Shown here in pieces: positions 51,409 through 61,230 of a stretch of 64,000 bases of DNA (positions are counted from its first letter, which is position 1; each line of letters starts with the position of its first letter). The notes beneath the pieces were generated by a model. It made no database searches. It worked only from the letters and a program-made list of their open reading frames with translations, and was not told the DNA's origin. The position numbers and the translations under genes are program-made. Source of the stretch: Ruegeria atlantica (GTDB lineage Bacteria > Pseudomonadota > Alphaproteobacteria > Rhodobacterales > Rhodobacteraceae); contig NZ_WQCF01000002.1 of the NCBI RefSeq assembly GCF_013032455.1, positions 310,001 to 374,000 on the forward strand, written 5' to 3'.

Positions 51409-52071
51409 TCAGCCAGGAACCCAGTCTGGTGGAAGTACGCTACCGATTTCTTCCGAGAATTCTTCAAGAAAGCGGATCATGCGCTGCACACGTACCTGTG
51501 CGACAGCCCTGCCGCCTTCGGTCAGCATGTCAGATGGCAGCGCCAACAGCTTCACCTTCCAATGGTCGAGAGAATAAGTCAGATCGTCCAACGGGCGCTT
51601 GGCTGCAAATGGGTCTGCCGGATCATAAAGCGACCGGCCCAAAGCGCCAGAGACGGAAAAATTCCGCGCAATGCCAATCGCGCCCAGCGCGTCCAGACGA
51701 TCTGCGTCGCGCAAAATGCACGCTTCGGGTGATACCGGCGTAATATTGGCAGAGAAGCTGTGCGCCTCGATCGCATGCTGAATTGCAAGAATTTGAGCCG
51801 GATCATAGCCGAGTTTCCCCAGAATAGGCTCTGATTCCTCAGCGGACCGACGTGATGCCAGATGGCGGTCGGGGGCGTCTTTGGACAGATTCACCAGATC
51901 GTGCAGATAGCTGGCGGCTAACAGGACAGGCATATCAGTCTGCTCGTCCGCGATGGCCTGCGCGTTCACCCAGACGCGGTCCAGATGGGCCAGATCATGC
52001 GCCGGATCAGTCTCCATCCGCTGCGCGACGACTGCGCGCAGGCGCGTGCGCAGATCAGCCGATCCGTCCAC
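51409..52071 (-). CDS. HD-domain hydrolase
   Basis: A 220-residue HD-superfamily phosphohydrolase: metal ligands H in [13 protein letters not shown], the HD pair in [16 protein letters not shown], a later H in [11 protein letters not shown], and D in [23 protein letters not shown] 52071 with GGAGA five bases upstream is preferred to an ATG at 52113, which would overlap aroC much more. It overlaps the aroC 3' end by 17 bases. Substrate unknown. Confidence 0.85.
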   Translation of the reverse strand: MDGSADLRTRLRAVVAQRMETDPAHDLAHLDRVWVNAQAIADEQTDMPVLLAASYLHDLVNLSKDAPDRHLASRRSAEESEPILGKLGYDPAQILAIQHAIEAHSFSANITPVSPEACILRDADRLDALGAIGIARNFSVSGALGRSLYDPADPFAAKRPLDDLTYSLDHWKVKLLALPSDMLTEGGRAVAQVRVQRMIRFLEEFSEEIGSVLPPDWVPG

Positions 52072-53155
52072 GGTTCTCTCCGATCTGTCCGCGATGCAGC
52101 AGCAGGTGGTCAAGGATCACGCAGGCCATCATTGCCTCACCCACCGGCACCGCGCGGATGCCGACGCAGGGGTCGTGGCGGCCCTTGGTGATGATCTCGG
52201 TTTCCTCACCGGATTTGGTGATGGTCTTGCGGGTGGTCAGGATCGACGAGGTTGGTTTCACCGCAAAGCGCACAACAAGGTCCTGCCCGGTCGAGATACC
52301 GCCCAAAATGCCGCCTGCGTGGTTCGAGCTGTATTGCGGGCCGTTCTGGCCCATGAAAATCTCATCGGCATTGGCCTCGCCGGTCAGTTCAGCTGCGGCC
52401 ATGCCTTCGCCGATCTCAACGCCTTTGACAGCGTTGATCGACATCATCGCGGCGGCCAGATCAGTGTCTAACTTGGCGTAAACGGGCGCTCCGATCCCGG
52501 AGGGGACACCGCGCGCGACCACTTCGACCACCGCACCAACCGAGTTGCCGGACTTGCGAAGGTCGTCAAGGTAGGTCGCCCAATCCTCAGCCGCCTGAGC
52601 ATCGGGCGTCCAGAACGGATTCTGCTCAATCTGTGACCAGTCGAAATTGTCCCGGTCGATCTTGTGCGGTCCGATCTGGGTCATATAGCCGGTGATCTGC
52701 ACATTCGGCGCGATCTGCTTGATGGCTTCGCGCGCCAACCCACCTGCGGCCACACGCGACGCAGTTTCGCGGGCTGAACTGCGCCCGCCACCGCGATAGT
52801 CGCGGATACCGTATTTCTGCCAATAGGTGATATCGGCATGTCCCGGACGGAACTTGTCCATGATGTCGCCGTAATCTTTTGAGCGCTGATCGGTGTTTTC
52901 GATCATCAGTTGAACAGGCGTGCCGGTAGTCTGACCTTCGAAGACGCCGGACAGAATCTTCACTTGATCGGGCTCGCGCCGTTGCGTGGTGAACTTGTTC
53001 TGCCCCGGTTTGCGCTTGTCCAGCCAGTGCTGGATCATGCTCTCGTCGATTGCAACGCCAGGTGGGCAACCGTCCACAGTCGCGCCCAAAGCGGGCCCGT
53101 GGCTTTCGCCCCAGGTGGTGACGCGGAAGAGGTGTCCAAAGCTGTTCATCGACAT
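52055..53155 (-). CDS. aroC: Chorismate synthase
   Basis: A 366-residue FMNH2-dependent enzyme that converts EPSP to chorismate, the last common aromatic amino acid step. Signatures: [40 protein letters not shown], and [19 protein letters not shown] precedes ATG 53155. It is downstream of ribH and its FMN-responsive leader, though the enzyme itself requires reduced FMN, so co-regulation would make sense. Confidence 0.97.
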   Translation of the reverse strand: MSMNSFGHLFRVTTWGESHGPALGATVDGCPPGVAIDESMIQHWLDKRKPGQNKFTTQRREPDQVKILSGVFEGQTTGTPVQLMIENTDQRSKDYGDIMDKFRPGHADITYWQKYGIRDYRGGGRSSARETASRVAAGGLAREAIKQIAPNVQITGYMTQIGPHKIDRDNFDWSQIEQNPFWTPDAQAAEDWATYLDDLRKSGNSVGAVVEVVARGVPSGIGAPVYAKLDTDLAAAMMSINAVKGVEIGEGMAAAELTGEANADEIFMGQNGPQYSSNHAGGILGGISTGQDLVVRFAVKPTSSILTTRKTITKSGEETEIITKGRHDPCVGIRAVPVGEAMMACVILDHLLLHRGQIGENRGRIG

Positions 53156-53280
53156 GGGGCGTGCTCCTTTGCGCGTCGTGATTAGCGGGCAAGGGCCGCG
53201 GCCTCAAGCGGATTTGCTGTTGAGAGCGGGTTGCACTGCCCGATGGGCAGCGCGTTTGAGTATTTCTGAAAAGCTGAAGA

Positions 53281-53721
53281 TCAGGCCGCTTTCGCGATTT
53301 CGGCACGGGTTTTCGTGATCTTGAGCGCGGCCTGCGCAGCCTCGCGGCCTTTTTCAACGAAATGCGCGCTATAGATGGCATTGTGGTGGTCGGTTTCCTG
53401 ATATTGGTGCGGGGTCAAGGAGATAGACAGGACAGGAACACCAGTATCCATGCCTACGCGCATCAGCCCGTCAACCACAGCCTGTGCCACGAAATCGTGC
53501 CGGTAGATGCCGCCATCCACCACAAAGGCGGCGCAGGCGACGGCGGCATACTGGCCGGTTTGGGCTAGGTCACGCGCCAGCAAGGGCATCTCGAACGCGC
53601 CTGGAACGTCAAAGACATCGACCTGCTCTGCGGGGATGAGGTCCAGAAACCCATCCAGTGCGCGGTCAACGATATCGGAATGCCAGTTGGCTTTGATAAA
53701 AGCAAAGCGGGTGTGTGTCAT
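53281..53721 (-). CDS. ribH: 6,7-dimethyl-8-ribityllumazine synthase (RibH2-like)
   Basis: About 146 residues. It joins the pyrimidine intermediate and butanone phosphate in riboflavin synthesis. Recognisable segments: FAFIKANWHSDIVDRALDGF, DVFDVPGAFEMPLLARDLA, VACAAFVVDGGIYRHDFVAQAVVDGLM and LTPHQYQETDHH. It resembles the RibH2 (lumazine synthase II) type of Brucella and Mesorhizobium. AAGGAG lies before ATG 53721; an ATG at 53724 is too close. The leader carries an FMN riboswitch. No other rib genes are adjacent. Confidence 0.93.
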   Translation of the reverse strand: MTHTRFAFIKANWHSDIVDRALDGFLDLIPAEQVDVFDVPGAFEMPLLARDLAQTGQYAAVACAAFVVDGGIYRHDFVAQAVVDGLMRVGMDTGVPVLSISLTPHQYQETDHHNAIYSAHFVEKGREAAQAALKITKTRAEIAKAA

Positions 53722-53748
53722 CATGATCTCCTTTCGGTTTGGTGGCCT

Positions 53749-53790
53749 GCTGGCGGTCGCGAAAACCGGTTCCCACTTTTCGCTGCCAGC
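53749..53790 (-). repeat. Palindromic repeat, copy 1, between the FMN riboswitch and the ribH ribosome-binding site
   Basis: Core GCGAAAA...TTTTCGC (53759-53783) around CCGGTTCCCAC, extended by outer arms GCTGGC/GCCAGC (53749-53754, 53785-53790). The 23-base core 53760-53782 is identical to copy 2 at 53937-53959. The whole folds as one long hairpin about 16 bases upstream of the ribH Shine-Dalgarno. Confidence 0.8.
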
Positions 53791-53851
53791 CTGGCATGAC
53801 ACGTCACCCAAGGCGATCACGAGCAGACGCACCGTATCACCGGCACGCTGC

Positions 53852-54045
53852 ACGTTCTCTTTCATCCGGACTGTAACCGTCGGCTCTGGCCTCTCACCAA
53901 ATCTGCTGACACCCTTTGGTGGTTCCACAATTTGTCCGAAAACCGGTTCCCACTTTTCGGATCGTGGACACTGCGAGGCCGCTCGCGGGCTTACGGGTCA
54001 TTGCCCGCATACCGCCGGTGGGGAATTTCGCCCCGCCCTGAGAAC
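53852..54045 (-). promoter_or_regulatory. FMN riboswitch (RFN element) controlling ribH
   Basis: On the minus strand the RFN consensus segments appear in order: TCTCAGGGCGGGGCGAAATT, CCCCACCGGCGGTA, AGCCCGCGAGC, then GTCAGCAGATTTGGTGAGAG, GCCAGAGCCGACGGTTACAG and TCCGGATGAAAGAGA. P1 forms between the two ends (GTTCTC near 54041 and GAGAAC near 53854). It senses FMN and lowers ribH expression when FMN is high. A palindromic repeat fills the variable arm at 53936-53960. Confidence 0.96.
53936..53960 (-). repeat. Palindromic repeat, copy 2, inside the FMN riboswitch variable arm
   Basis: CCGAAAA...TTTTCGG around the same CCGGTTCCCAC centre as copy 1. The core AAAACCGGTTCCCACTTTT recurs unchanged. 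From memory, closely similar palindromes are scattered through Rhizobiales and Rhodobacterales genomes. Confidence 0.85.
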
Positions 54046-54159
54046 GAAGCGAACCTTGCCAAGCCATACGCAGTTACGCAAGGGGTGTCGCCACCCAAGA
54101 ATTGAAGGTTTCGATTCAGGCCCTGTAATGTAAGGTCGGCGCAAGCAGGGAGATCGCGA

Positions 54160-54768
54160 ATGAAACTCTATCACAGTCCGACGTCACCTTATGTGCGCAA
54201 GGTCATGGTGTTGCTGCACGAAACCGAACAGTTGCAAGATGTTGAGCTTGAGACGGTCGCAAATACACCGGTTTCACCCGCTGCGCCCTTGCTGAGCAAA
54301 GCGCCGCTGACCAAGGTTCCGGCGTTAGAGCGCCCGGACGGCCCTACCTTGTTTGACAGCCGAGTGATTTGCGCCTTTCTGGACACGCGCGCAAAGGCCG
54401 GGCTCTATCCTGAAGGTGCCACACGCTGGGACGTTCTGACGCTCGAGGCATTGGCCGACGGTATCCTGGATGCCGCGTTGTTGATGACCTACGAAGTCCG
54501 CCTGCGCCCCGAGGACAAGAAATGGGACGACTGGTGCGAAGCACAATGGGTCAAGATCGAACGTGCCTGCGCGGCGCTAAACCAGCGCTGGATGGCACAT
54601 TTGTCGGGCTCACTGGACATGGGGCAGATCGCCGTAGCTTGCGCGCTGGGCTATCTAGACCTTCGCCACGATGCGCGCGGCTGGCGCAAGGGAAACGACG
54701 CGCTTGCTGCTTGGTATGCCGAGTTCAGCAAGCGCCCCAGCATGGCTGCCACACGCCCGCCGAGTTAA
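54160..54768 (+). CDS. Glutathione S-transferase family protein
   Basis: A 202-residue GST: thioredoxin-like N domain starting KLYHSPTSPYVRKVMVLLHE, with the cis-proline region LTKVPALERPDGPTLFDSRVIC, and an all-helical C domain (LEALADGILDAALLMTYEVR). This layout matches the roseobacter GST group related to YibF. Substrate unknown. The active residue is likely the N-terminal Ser rather than Cys. Confidence 0.87.
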   Translation: MKLYHSPTSPYVRKVMVLLHETEQLQDVELETVANTPVSPAAPLLSKAPLTKVPALERPDGPTLFDSRVICAFLDTRAKAGLYPEGATRWDVLTLEALADGILDAALLMTYEVRLRPEDKKWDDWCEAQWVKIERACAALNQRWMAHLSGSLDMGQIAVACALGYLDLRHDARGWRKGNDALAAWYAEFSKRPSMAATRPPS

Positions 54769-54811
54769 AAATGACGCCCCGCGCCTTGAGCGAGGGGCAA
54801 GGCGCTTATGC

Positions 54812-55258
54812 TCATTGGGCATTGAAGGTGGCGAGATAGGCGGCGATATCCTCGGCGCCTTTTTTCAGCTTTACGCTCATGTTCGGGCGGGCCGTCTCAT
54901 CATTCAGATATTCCCGAATGAAACCGATAGGATCTTGGGAATAGGCAGCGATGTTGTCTTCGGTCCAGATTAAACCTTCGTCACCTGCGCGGATCATGTC
55001 GTCAGTGAACATGCCTATGGGCAGACGCTCGCTACCAAAGCGGTAATCACTCTCAGATCCGGCAACACGCCCCACAACTCCGTAAAGATTCGGTCCAGTG
55101 ATGCCTCCTTTGACCAAAAACTCTCCATCTTTGATGATCGCATGGCAAGAGGAGCAACGATTAAAGAGTTTTTCGCCTTTCGCCGGGTCACCGGCCGCTG
55201 CGGCTTGAGACGCAAGGGTCAGAACAAGGATCAATGTGGGGGCGATAAGCTTTGACAT
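54812..55258 (-). CDS. Cytochrome c2-like periplasmic electron carrier
   Basis: A 148-residue protein with a signal peptide (LIAPTLILVLTLASQAAAA) and one haem site FNRCSSCHAI. The segment GPNLYGVVGR and the methionine ligand region NMSVKLKKGAEDIAAYL closely match cytochrome c2 of Rhodobacter. It would accept electrons from the bc1 complex encoded next to it on the other strand. A lipid or membrane anchor is not seen. Iso-c2 rather than the main c2 cannot be excluded. Confidence 0.88.
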   Translation of the reverse strand: MSKLIAPTLILVLTLASQAAAAGDPAKGEKLFNRCSSCHAIIKDGEFLVKGGITGPNLYGVVGRVAGSESDYRFGSERLPIGMFTDDMIRAGDEGLIWTEDNIAAYSQDPIGFIREYLNDETARPNMSVKLKKGAEDIAAYLATFNAQ

Positions 55259-55746
55259 GGGAGACGTCCTGCTGAGGTTCGAAATTTACCGCGCCTTCGT
55301 GGATTCCCGTAAAAAGTGCAATCGAAATCGAGCACATGTAAGCCGTTATAAAATATCTATTTTTAACTCAGTTTTTATCCAGCCACACATTCCAGAAAAG
55401 TGGGAAATTGCGTGGCAAAATCTGGTCAGAATCTTGCCCGCCATCTGCTCTTCGAAAGGATTTGGGACGCCCCAACCACAACCTTCCGTTAGGCGATTTT
55501 CTAGCCCGAATCACATAGACCCCGAATCCAGGGCGTAGGGCGGGTTTCTTCACTTAAACCCGCTTGCATCTTGAAAAAATGCCGCCTCGTTGTGACATGA
55601 ATGCCCAGATGCGGCGTAGTGCGCGCCTATGACCGCTGGACGAACCGATTTCTCCCCGCTAGATAGCCGCGATGAGACGCCGTATTTGATGCGGTGCTGA
55701 TGCATGTTTGCCCGCAACCGCGGGCGCCGGAATCGGAGAAAACCTC
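55259..55746. promoter_or_regulatory. Divergent intergenic region between the c2-like gene and petABC
   Basis: No gene is recognised in these 488 bases. They must hold the petABC promoter and that of the c2-like gene. A perfect eight-base-pair stem GCGGGTTT/AAACCCGC lies at 55540-55563 and could be a leader hairpin of petABC. AT-rich runs near 55345-55380 and TTGAAAAAA at about 55572 may contribute to promoters, but no clear -35/-10 pair was found. Confidence 0.5.
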
Positions 55747-56331
55747 GTGTCCCACGCAGAAGACAACGAAGGCACCCGCAGAGATTTCCTCTACTACGTC
55801 GCTGGCGGCGCAGGTGTCGTTGCGACGGGTGCAGCCGTATGGCCCCTGATCAACCAAATGAATCCCTCGGCAGACGTTCAGGCGCTGTCCTCGATCCGCG
55901 TGGATGTGAGCGGCGTTGAGCCGGGTACGCAGCTGACCGTGAAATGGCTGGGTAAACCCGTGTTCATCCGTCACCGCACTGGTGCCGAGATTCAGGAAGC
56001 GCAAGCGCAGGACGCCGAAGGCGTTGGCGCATTGCCCGACCCGCTGGCGCGTAACTTCAACCAGCCAGCGGATGCACCTGCGACCGATGCCAACCGCGTG
56101 ATGCCCTCGCCCGAAGGCGAAGCACCGGGTGCTTGGCTGGTTCAGATGGGCGTGTGTACCCACCTGGGTTGTGTGCCTCTGGGTGATGCTGGTGACTTTG
56201 GCGGCTGGTTCTGCCCCTGCCACGGCTCGCACTACGACCTTGCCGGTCGTATCCGCAAAGGCCCCGCGCCTGAAAACCTGCCTGTCCCGCCTGCGGAATG
56301 GGTGGACAACAGCACAATCAGACTCGGCTAA
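55747..56331 (+). CDS. petA: Ubiquinol-cytochrome c reductase iron-sulfur (Rieske) subunit
   Basis: A 194-residue Rieske protein of the bc1 complex. TAT-type N terminus [14 protein letters not shown] with a membrane anchor, and cluster ligands CTHLGC and CPCHGSHYD. It carries electrons from ubiquinol to cytochrome c1. The GTG start at 55747 gives an N terminus ([17 protein letters not shown]) that matches Rhodobacter homologues; GGAG lies eight bases upstream. Confidence 0.97.
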   Translation: MSHAEDNEGTRRDFLYYVAGGAGVVATGAAVWPLINQMNPSADVQALSSIRVDVSGVEPGTQLTVKWLGKPVFIRHRTGAEIQEAQAQDAEGVGALPDPLARNFNQPADAPATDANRVMPSPEGEAPGAWLVQMGVCTHLGCVPLGDAGDFGGWFCPCHGSHYDLAGRIRKGPAPENLPVPPAEWVDNSTIRLG

Positions 56332-56345
56332 GGGAGACCTAACTT

Positions 56346-57677
56346 ATGTCCGGAATTCCCCACGATCATTACGAGCCGAAGACAAACGGCGAGAAGTGGC
56401 TGAACAGCCGCCTGCCCATCGTCGGCCTGCTGTATGACACCCTGATGATTCCCACCCCGAAGAACCTGAACTGGTGGTGGATCTGGGGCATCGTCCTGGC
56501 GTTCTGCCTGGCGCTGCAAATCGTCACCGGTATTGTTCTGGTGATGCACTACACCCCGCATGTTGATCTGGCCTTTGCCAGCATCGAACACATCATGCGC
56601 AACGTGAATGGCGGCTATATGCTGCGCTACCTGCACATGAACGGCGCGTCGCTGTTCTTTGTTGCGGTCTATATCCACATCTTCCGTGGCCTGTTCTATG
56701 GCTCCTACAAAGCTCCGCGTGAAATCACGTGGATCATCGGGATGCTGATTTACCTGATGATGATGGGCACCGCCTTCATGGGCTACGTTCTGCCCTGGGG
56801 TCAGATGTCCTTCTGGGGTGCGACCGTGATCACCGGCCTGTTTGGCGCGATCCCGTTTGTGGGTGAAGCAATTCAGACCTGGCTTCTGGGCGGACCCGCG
56901 GTGGACAACGCCACGCTGAACCGCTTCTTCTCGCTGCACTACCTGCTGCCGTTCGTAATTGCGGCGCTGGTGATCGTGCATATCTGGGCCTTCCACACCA
57001 CGGGCAACAACAACCCCACAGGTGTTGAAGTACGTCGCGGTTCGAAAGCCGAAGCAGAAAAAGACACCCTGCCCTTCTGGCCCTACTTCGTGATCAAGGA
57101 CCTGTTCGCGCTGGCCGTGATCCTGGTCGTGTTCTGGGCCATCGTCGGTTTCATGCCGAACTATCTGGGTCACCCGGACAACTACATCGAGGCCAACCCG
57201 CTGGTCACGCCTGCACACATCGTTCCCGAATGGTACTTCCTGCCGTTCTACGCGATCCTGCGCGCGTTCACCGGTGAGGTCTGGGTCGTTCAGTTCGCCA
57301 GCTTCATCACCGGCGGCATCATCGACGCCAAGTTCTTTGGTGTGATCGCGATGTTCGGTGCGATCTTGGCCATGGCTCTGGCGCCCTGGCTGGACACGTC
57401 GACCGTGCGTTCGGGCAAGTACCGTCCGATGTTCAAATGGTGGTTCTACCTGCTGATCATCGACTTCTTTGCCCTGATGTGGCTGGGTGCGATGCCCGCG
57501 GAAGAGCCCTATGCGACCTTCTCGCTGATCGCGTCCGCCTACTGGTTCGCCTATTTCTTCGTGATCCTGCCGATCCTCGGCGTGATCGAGAAACCTCTGG
57601 CCCAGCCCGAGACCATCGAAGAAGACTTCAACGCGCATTATGGCAAGGCTGACGCCGACGCCACGCCGGCCGAGTAA
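56346..57677 (+). CDS. petB: Cytochrome b subunit of the bc1 complex
   Basis: A 443-residue protein with eight transmembrane helices binding two b haems (His pairs in helices B and D, e.g. [13 protein letters not shown] and [18 protein letters not shown]). The Qo-site motif [15 protein letters not shown] is intact. It is the proton-translocating core of complex III. It begins 14 bases after petA and is followed 17 bases later by petC. Confidence 0.98.
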   Translation: MSGIPHDHYEPKTNGEKWLNSRLPIVGLLYDTLMIPTPKNLNWWWIWGIVLAFCLALQIVTGIVLVMHYTPHVDLAFASIEHIMRNVNGGYMLRYLHMNGASLFFVAVYIHIFRGLFYGSYKAPREITWIIGMLIYLMMMGTAFMGYVLPWGQMSFWGATVITGLFGAIPFVGEAIQTWLLGGPAVDNATLNRFFSLHYLLPFVIAALVIVHIWAFHTTGNNNPTGVEVRRGSKAEAEKDTLPFWPYFVIKDLFALAVILVVFWAIVGFMPNYLGHPDNYIEANPLVTPAHIVPEWYFLPFYAILRAFTGEVWVVQFASFITGGIIDAKFFGVIAMFGAILAMALAPWLDTSTVRSGKYRPMFKWWFYLLIIDFFALMWLGAMPAEEPYATFSLIASAYWFAYFFVILPILGVIEKPLAQPETIEEDFNAHYGKADADATPAE

Positions 57678-57694
57678 GAAGAGGGACCGGAAAC

Positions 57695-58480
57695 ATGTTC
57701 AAGAAACTTGCAATCGGTGCCGCGTTTGCTCTGGCTCTTACCCCTGCTGCGTCCTTCGCGGCAGGTGGCGGCGAGCAGCATATCGAGGATTTCCACTTCT
57801 CGTTCGAAGGGCCTTTTGGCACCTGGGATCAAAACCAGCTGCAGCGCGGTCTTCAGATCTATACCGAGGTTTGCGCAGCCTGCCACGGCCTGCAATATGT
57901 GCCTCTGCGTGATCTCGAAGCGCTGGGGTATTCGGAAGAAGAAGTCATCGCCTACGCTGCGGGCAACTTCGAAGTGTTCGACCCCGAGCTGGACGATTTT
58001 CGCCCGGCGATCCCAACCGATCACTTCCCGGCCAATAACGGTGTTGGCGCACCGGACCTCAGCCTGATGGCTAAGGCCCGTGCCGGCTTCCACGGCCCTT
58101 ACGGTCTGGGTATCAACCAGCTGTTTAAAGGCATGGGTGGCGCGGAATACATCGCCTCGCTGCTGGACGGCTATACCGGTGAGGAAAAGGAAGAGGCAGG
58201 CGCCGTTCTCTATGAGAACAAAGCCTTCCCCGGCGGCTGGATTTCGATGGCACCGCCGCTGTCCGACGATCAGGTGGAATTTGCCGATGGTCACCCGGCC
58301 ACGGTTGAGGCCATGTCCGAAGACATCGCCGCCTTCCTGATGTGGACCGCTGAACCGAAGATGATGGAGCGCAAGTACTCCGGCTTCGTTGGCGTTATCT
58401 TTCTGTCGGTGCTGTCGGTGCTGCTGTACCTGGTCAACAAGCGCCTGTGGGCCGCTGTGAAGGGCAAAAAGACTGTCTGA
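57695..58480 (+). CDS. petC: Cytochrome c1 subunit of the bc1 complex
   Basis: A 261-residue protein with a signal peptide ([15 protein letters not shown]), the haem c motif [16 protein letters not shown], Met ligand region [14 protein letters not shown], and a C-terminal membrane anchor ([25 protein letters not shown]). It passes electrons to cytochrome c2. A strong terminator follows at 58504. Confidence 0.97.
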   Translation: MFKKLAIGAAFALALTPAASFAAGGGEQHIEDFHFSFEGPFGTWDQNQLQRGLQIYTEVCAACHGLQYVPLRDLEALGYSEEEVIAYAAGNFEVFDPELDDFRPAIPTDHFPANNGVGAPDLSLMAKARAGFHGPYGLGINQLFKGMGGAEYIASLLDGYTGEEKEEAGAVLYENKAFPGGWISMAPPLSDDQVEFADGHPATVEAMSEDIAAFLMWTAEPKMMERKYSGFVGVIFLSVLSVLLYLVNKRLWAAVKGKKTV

Positions 58481-58503
58481 TCGGACTTCCACAAGGATTT
58501 AGA

Positions 58504-58534
58504 AAGGCCCGGCGCACGACGCCGGGCCTTTTTT
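58504..58534 (+). terminator. Rho-independent terminator of petABC
   Basis: An 11-base-pair stem AAGGCCCGGCG/CGCCGGGCCTT with a five-base loop, followed by a T-run (TTTTT), 24 bases past the petC stop. Confidence 0.95.
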
Positions 58535-58624
58535 GTTTGCAACCATTCGGGTGCTATACTCGACCCGTCCCCTTTTGTTTCGGGGCAGTGCATTTTTACC
58601 GGATATCATTTGGGAGAACGGATT

Positions 58625-59038
58625 ATGGACACGCAGCGCAACGTCGAAAAGATGCGCAAGGCTTTCAAGGAATGGAATGACTGCAAAGCCTCTGATGTCG
58701 GTATGTGGAAAAAGTACACAACCGAAGATTTGTGCATGCGCTCGCTGGGCAGGGGGCAATACGGGCTGGATTTCAGCTGCGGACGCGATGGTCGGGCCGA
58801 AATGCAGGAATATCTGGAAGACCTGACCAAGGCGTTCGAAATGCAGCATTGGACGCTGAAAGATACCATTGCCCAGGACGACAGGGTAGTAGGTATTGGC
58901 GTTTGTGCCTGGACGCATAAAGGCACCGGCAAAACAGTGGAGACGCCAATCGTTATCATATGCCGATTCCGCGATGGGCTTGTCTGCGAATATGAAGAAT
59001 TCTACGACACTGCTGCGGTATCTGCCGTGACCAGCTAA
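58625..59038 (+). CDS. NTF2-like (SnoaL-type) protein
   Basis: A 137-residue protein starting MDTQRNVEKMRKAFKEWND, with the cone-shaped NTF2 fold expected from the alternating pattern and a C-terminal CRFRDGLVCEYEEFYDT typical of SnoaL-like domains. ATG 58625 has GGGAGA upstream; 58610 is an alternative. Such proteins can be enzymes or binding modules; none is assigned. It follows petABC on the same strand after a terminator. Confidence 0.78.
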   Translation: MDTQRNVEKMRKAFKEWNDCKASDVGMWKKYTTEDLCMRSLGRGQYGLDFSCGRDGRAEMQEYLEDLTKAFEMQHWTLKDTIAQDDRVVGIGVCAWTHKGTGKTVETPIVIICRFRDGLVCEYEEFYDTAAVSAVTS

Positions 59039-59049
59039 GTGCGCGTGCC

Positions 59050-60306
59050 TCAGGCGACCAACTGAGTCACGGTACACCCCAGCACTTTCGCAGTCACAAT
59101 CTGTCCCTCGGTTTGTGGGGTATCGAATGTGACTTCGGTGAATTGCTCGGTCCGGCCCATATGGGGGTTCTCCATCAGGATGTGATGGGTTTTGCCGATC
59201 TGGGCGCTCAGGTGTTTGGTGACCTGAGCCTCACCTGCAGCGCGCAAGCGGGCTGCACGGTCTTTGATGATATTCCCGTTGATCTGCTGCGGTATCCGGG
59301 CCGCTGGGGTGCCGTCGCGCTTGGAATAGGGGAAGACGTGCAGCCAAGTCAGATCGCAGTCTGTGACCAGCTTCAGTGAATTCTCGAAATGGGCATCAGA
59401 CTCGGTCGGGAAGCCTGCAATGATGTCGGCGCCAAAGGTCATTTCAGGGCGCAGTTTGCGGGCTTCTTCGGTAAAGCGGATGGCATCCTCGCGGAGGTGG
59501 CGGCGCTTCATCCGTTTCAGGATCAGGTCATCCCCGTGCTGCAGCGACAGGTGCAGATGCGGCATCAGGCGCGGTTCCGTCGCGATGGCCTGCATCAGGT
59601 TTTCATCCACCTCGATCGAGTCGATCGAGCTGATCCGCAGGCGCGGCAGGTCGGGCACCAGTTTCAGGATGCGCATCACCAGATCGCCCAGTTTGGGCTG
59701 TGCGGGCAGGTCTGCGCCCCATGAAGTCAGGTCAACGCCGGTCAGAACAACCTCGTTATACCCCCGGTCCACCAGCCGTTTGATCTGATCCACCACGACA
59801 CCAGCCGGGACGCTGCGAGAGTTGCCTCGACCATAAGGGATGATGCAAAAGGTGCAGCGGTGATCACAGCCATTCTGCACCTGCACATACGCGCGTGAGC
59901 GTGTTCCGAACCCGTCGATCAGGTGCCCGGCGGTTTCGGTGACCGACATGATGTCATCGACCTGCACGGCCTCGGTTTGGCCGATGAAGTCCGCCGCCAT
60001 TCCCTTCCAGGTGTTGGGCTGCATCTTCTCGGTATTGCCGATGACCGCATCGACCTCTTCCATCCGAGAGAACGTCTCGGGTTCGGTCTGAGCGGCACAG
60101 CCGGTTACGATCAGTCGCGCGTTCGGGTTCTCGCGGCGCAGCTTACGAATCTCCTGCCGTGCCTTGCGCACCGCCTCGGCCGTGACCGCGCAAGTGTTCA
60201 CTACCACCGCGTCGGTCAGCCCCGCCTGTTGCGACAGCTCCTTCATCGCCTCGGTCTCATAGGCGTTCAGGCGGCAGCCCAGCGTGGTGAACTTGGGGGG
60301 ATTCAT
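59050..60306 (-). CDS. mtaB: tRNA t6A37 methylthiotransferase MtaB
   Basis: A 418-residue radical SAM enzyme that adds a methylthio group to t6A37 in ANN-decoding tRNAs. N-terminal cluster cysteines: TLGCRLNAYE, NTCAVTAEA, VTGCAAQTEPE. The radical SAM motif is QNGCDHRCTFCIIPYGRG. MiaB-type paralogues differ in the N-terminal sequence. It overlaps dapF by four bases, a pairing common in Rhodobacteraceae. Confidence 0.94.
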   Translation of the reverse strand: MNPPKFTTLGCRLNAYETEAMKELSQQAGLTDAVVVNTCAVTAEAVRKARQEIRKLRRENPNARLIVTGCAAQTEPETFSRMEEVDAVIGNTEKMQPNTWKGMAADFIGQTEAVQVDDIMSVTETAGHLIDGFGTRSRAYVQVQNGCDHRCTFCIIPYGRGNSRSVPAGVVVDQIKRLVDRGYNEVVLTGVDLTSWGADLPAQPKLGDLVMRILKLVPDLPRLRISSIDSIEVDENLMQAIATEPRLMPHLHLSLQHGDDLILKRMKRRHLREDAIRFTEEARKLRPEMTFGADIIAGFPTESDAHFENSLKLVTDCDLTWLHVFPYSKRDGTPAARIPQQINGNIIKDRAARLRAAGEAQVTKHLSAQIGKTHHILMENPHMGRTEQFTEVTFDTPQTEGQIVTAKVLGCTVTQLVA

Positions 60307-61136
60307 CCCAAAGACCCCAGGAATTCAGGCGTCAACGTGCCTGAGAAAACATGGCACGTCGGCCCAGTCATCCAGACGCCATCCTCGCGCCAGTCAATCC
60401 AGATGGTGCCGCCATCCAGATCGATCTGCACCTTGCGCCCGGTCAGGCCGCGCCGTGCGGCTGCAACGGCCGTTGCACAGGAAGACGAACCCGACGCCAG
60501 CGTAATGCCCACGCCCCGCTCCCACACGCGCATACGAATGTGATCCGGCCCTATGACCTGCGCCACTTGTACGTTGGTACGCTCGGGGTAGAGCGGATGA
60601 TGCTCATAACGCGAACCAAATTCGGTCAGCGGAATCGCTTCGGCATCTTCAACAAAGAATGTGCAATGCGGGTTGCCCATGCCAGTGGCACTTGGGCCGC
60701 CCTCAATCGGCAGTTCCAGCGTGTCGACCTCTTCGGCCAGCGGAATCTCGTGCCAGTTCAGCTGCGGTTGCCCCATGTTAACTGAGGTCAGGTCGCCTCC
60801 AGCGTCGCGCGCATAAAGCGTGCCGCGTTCAGTGGTCAGCGTCAGTTCGGATTTTCCGGATTCTGCCATAAGAAAGCGAGCAATACAGCGCGTCGCGTTC
60901 CCGCAAGCCGCCGAGGTCGATCCGTCCGCGTTGTAAAACACAAGGTGTGCATCCGCTTCACCGTTTTCAATCACAGCCAACTGGTCAAAGCCCACACCGA
61001 ATTGCCGGTGCCCGATTCCCCGTGCCAAAGCGGGGGTGACCTCAATGTTATCCACGCGTGCATCCACAATGACAAAGTCATTGCCTAGCCCGTGCATCTT
61101 CATGAAGGGCAAACCGGTGTCGTGTGTCTGTTGCAT
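60303..61136 (-). CDS. dapF: Diaminopimelate epimerase
   Basis: A 277-residue PLP-independent racemase converting LL- to meso-diaminopimelate for lysine and peptidoglycan. Active-site cysteines lie in SAACGNATRCIARF and GSSSCATAVAAARRG; MKMHGLGNDFVIVDAR is the N-terminal hallmark. The start MQQTHDTGLPFM at 61136 fits homologues; 61172 and 61145 are alternatives. It overlaps mtaB by four bases. Confidence 0.96.
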   Translation of the reverse strand: MQQTHDTGLPFMKMHGLGNDFVIVDARVDNIEVTPALARGIGHRQFGVGFDQLAVIENGEADAHLVFYNADGSTSAACGNATRCIARFLMAESGKSELTLTTERGTLYARDAGGDLTSVNMGQPQLNWHEIPLAEEVDTLELPIEGGPSATGMGNPHCTFFVEDAEAIPLTEFGSRYEHHPLYPERTNVQVAQVIGPDHIRMRVWERGVGITLASGSSSCATAVAAARRGLTGRKVQIDLDGGTIWIDWREDGVWMTGPTCHVFSGTLTPEFLGSLG

Positions 61137-61201
61137 GGCGGGCATATAACGATGGTCAGGAAAGGAATCCACCCTGCGGTGAAGATTCCCGAAAAAAGGG
61201 G

Positions 61202-61230
61202 TTGACCCCCCTAAGCCACCTGCCTAAGTA
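61202..61230 (+). promoter_or_regulatory. Sigma-70-type promoter upstream of tRNA-Lys
   Basis: TTGACC (61202-61207), a 17-base spacer and TAAGTA (61225-61230). It lies about 125 bases before the tRNA, leaving a long leader, but is the only convincing pair in the interval. Confidence 0.5.

Noticed and set aside
56328-57638. A 436-codon open frame opposite petB
   Set aside because: It is antisense to a certain cytochrome b gene and consists of charged, repeat-like residues with no recognisable domain.
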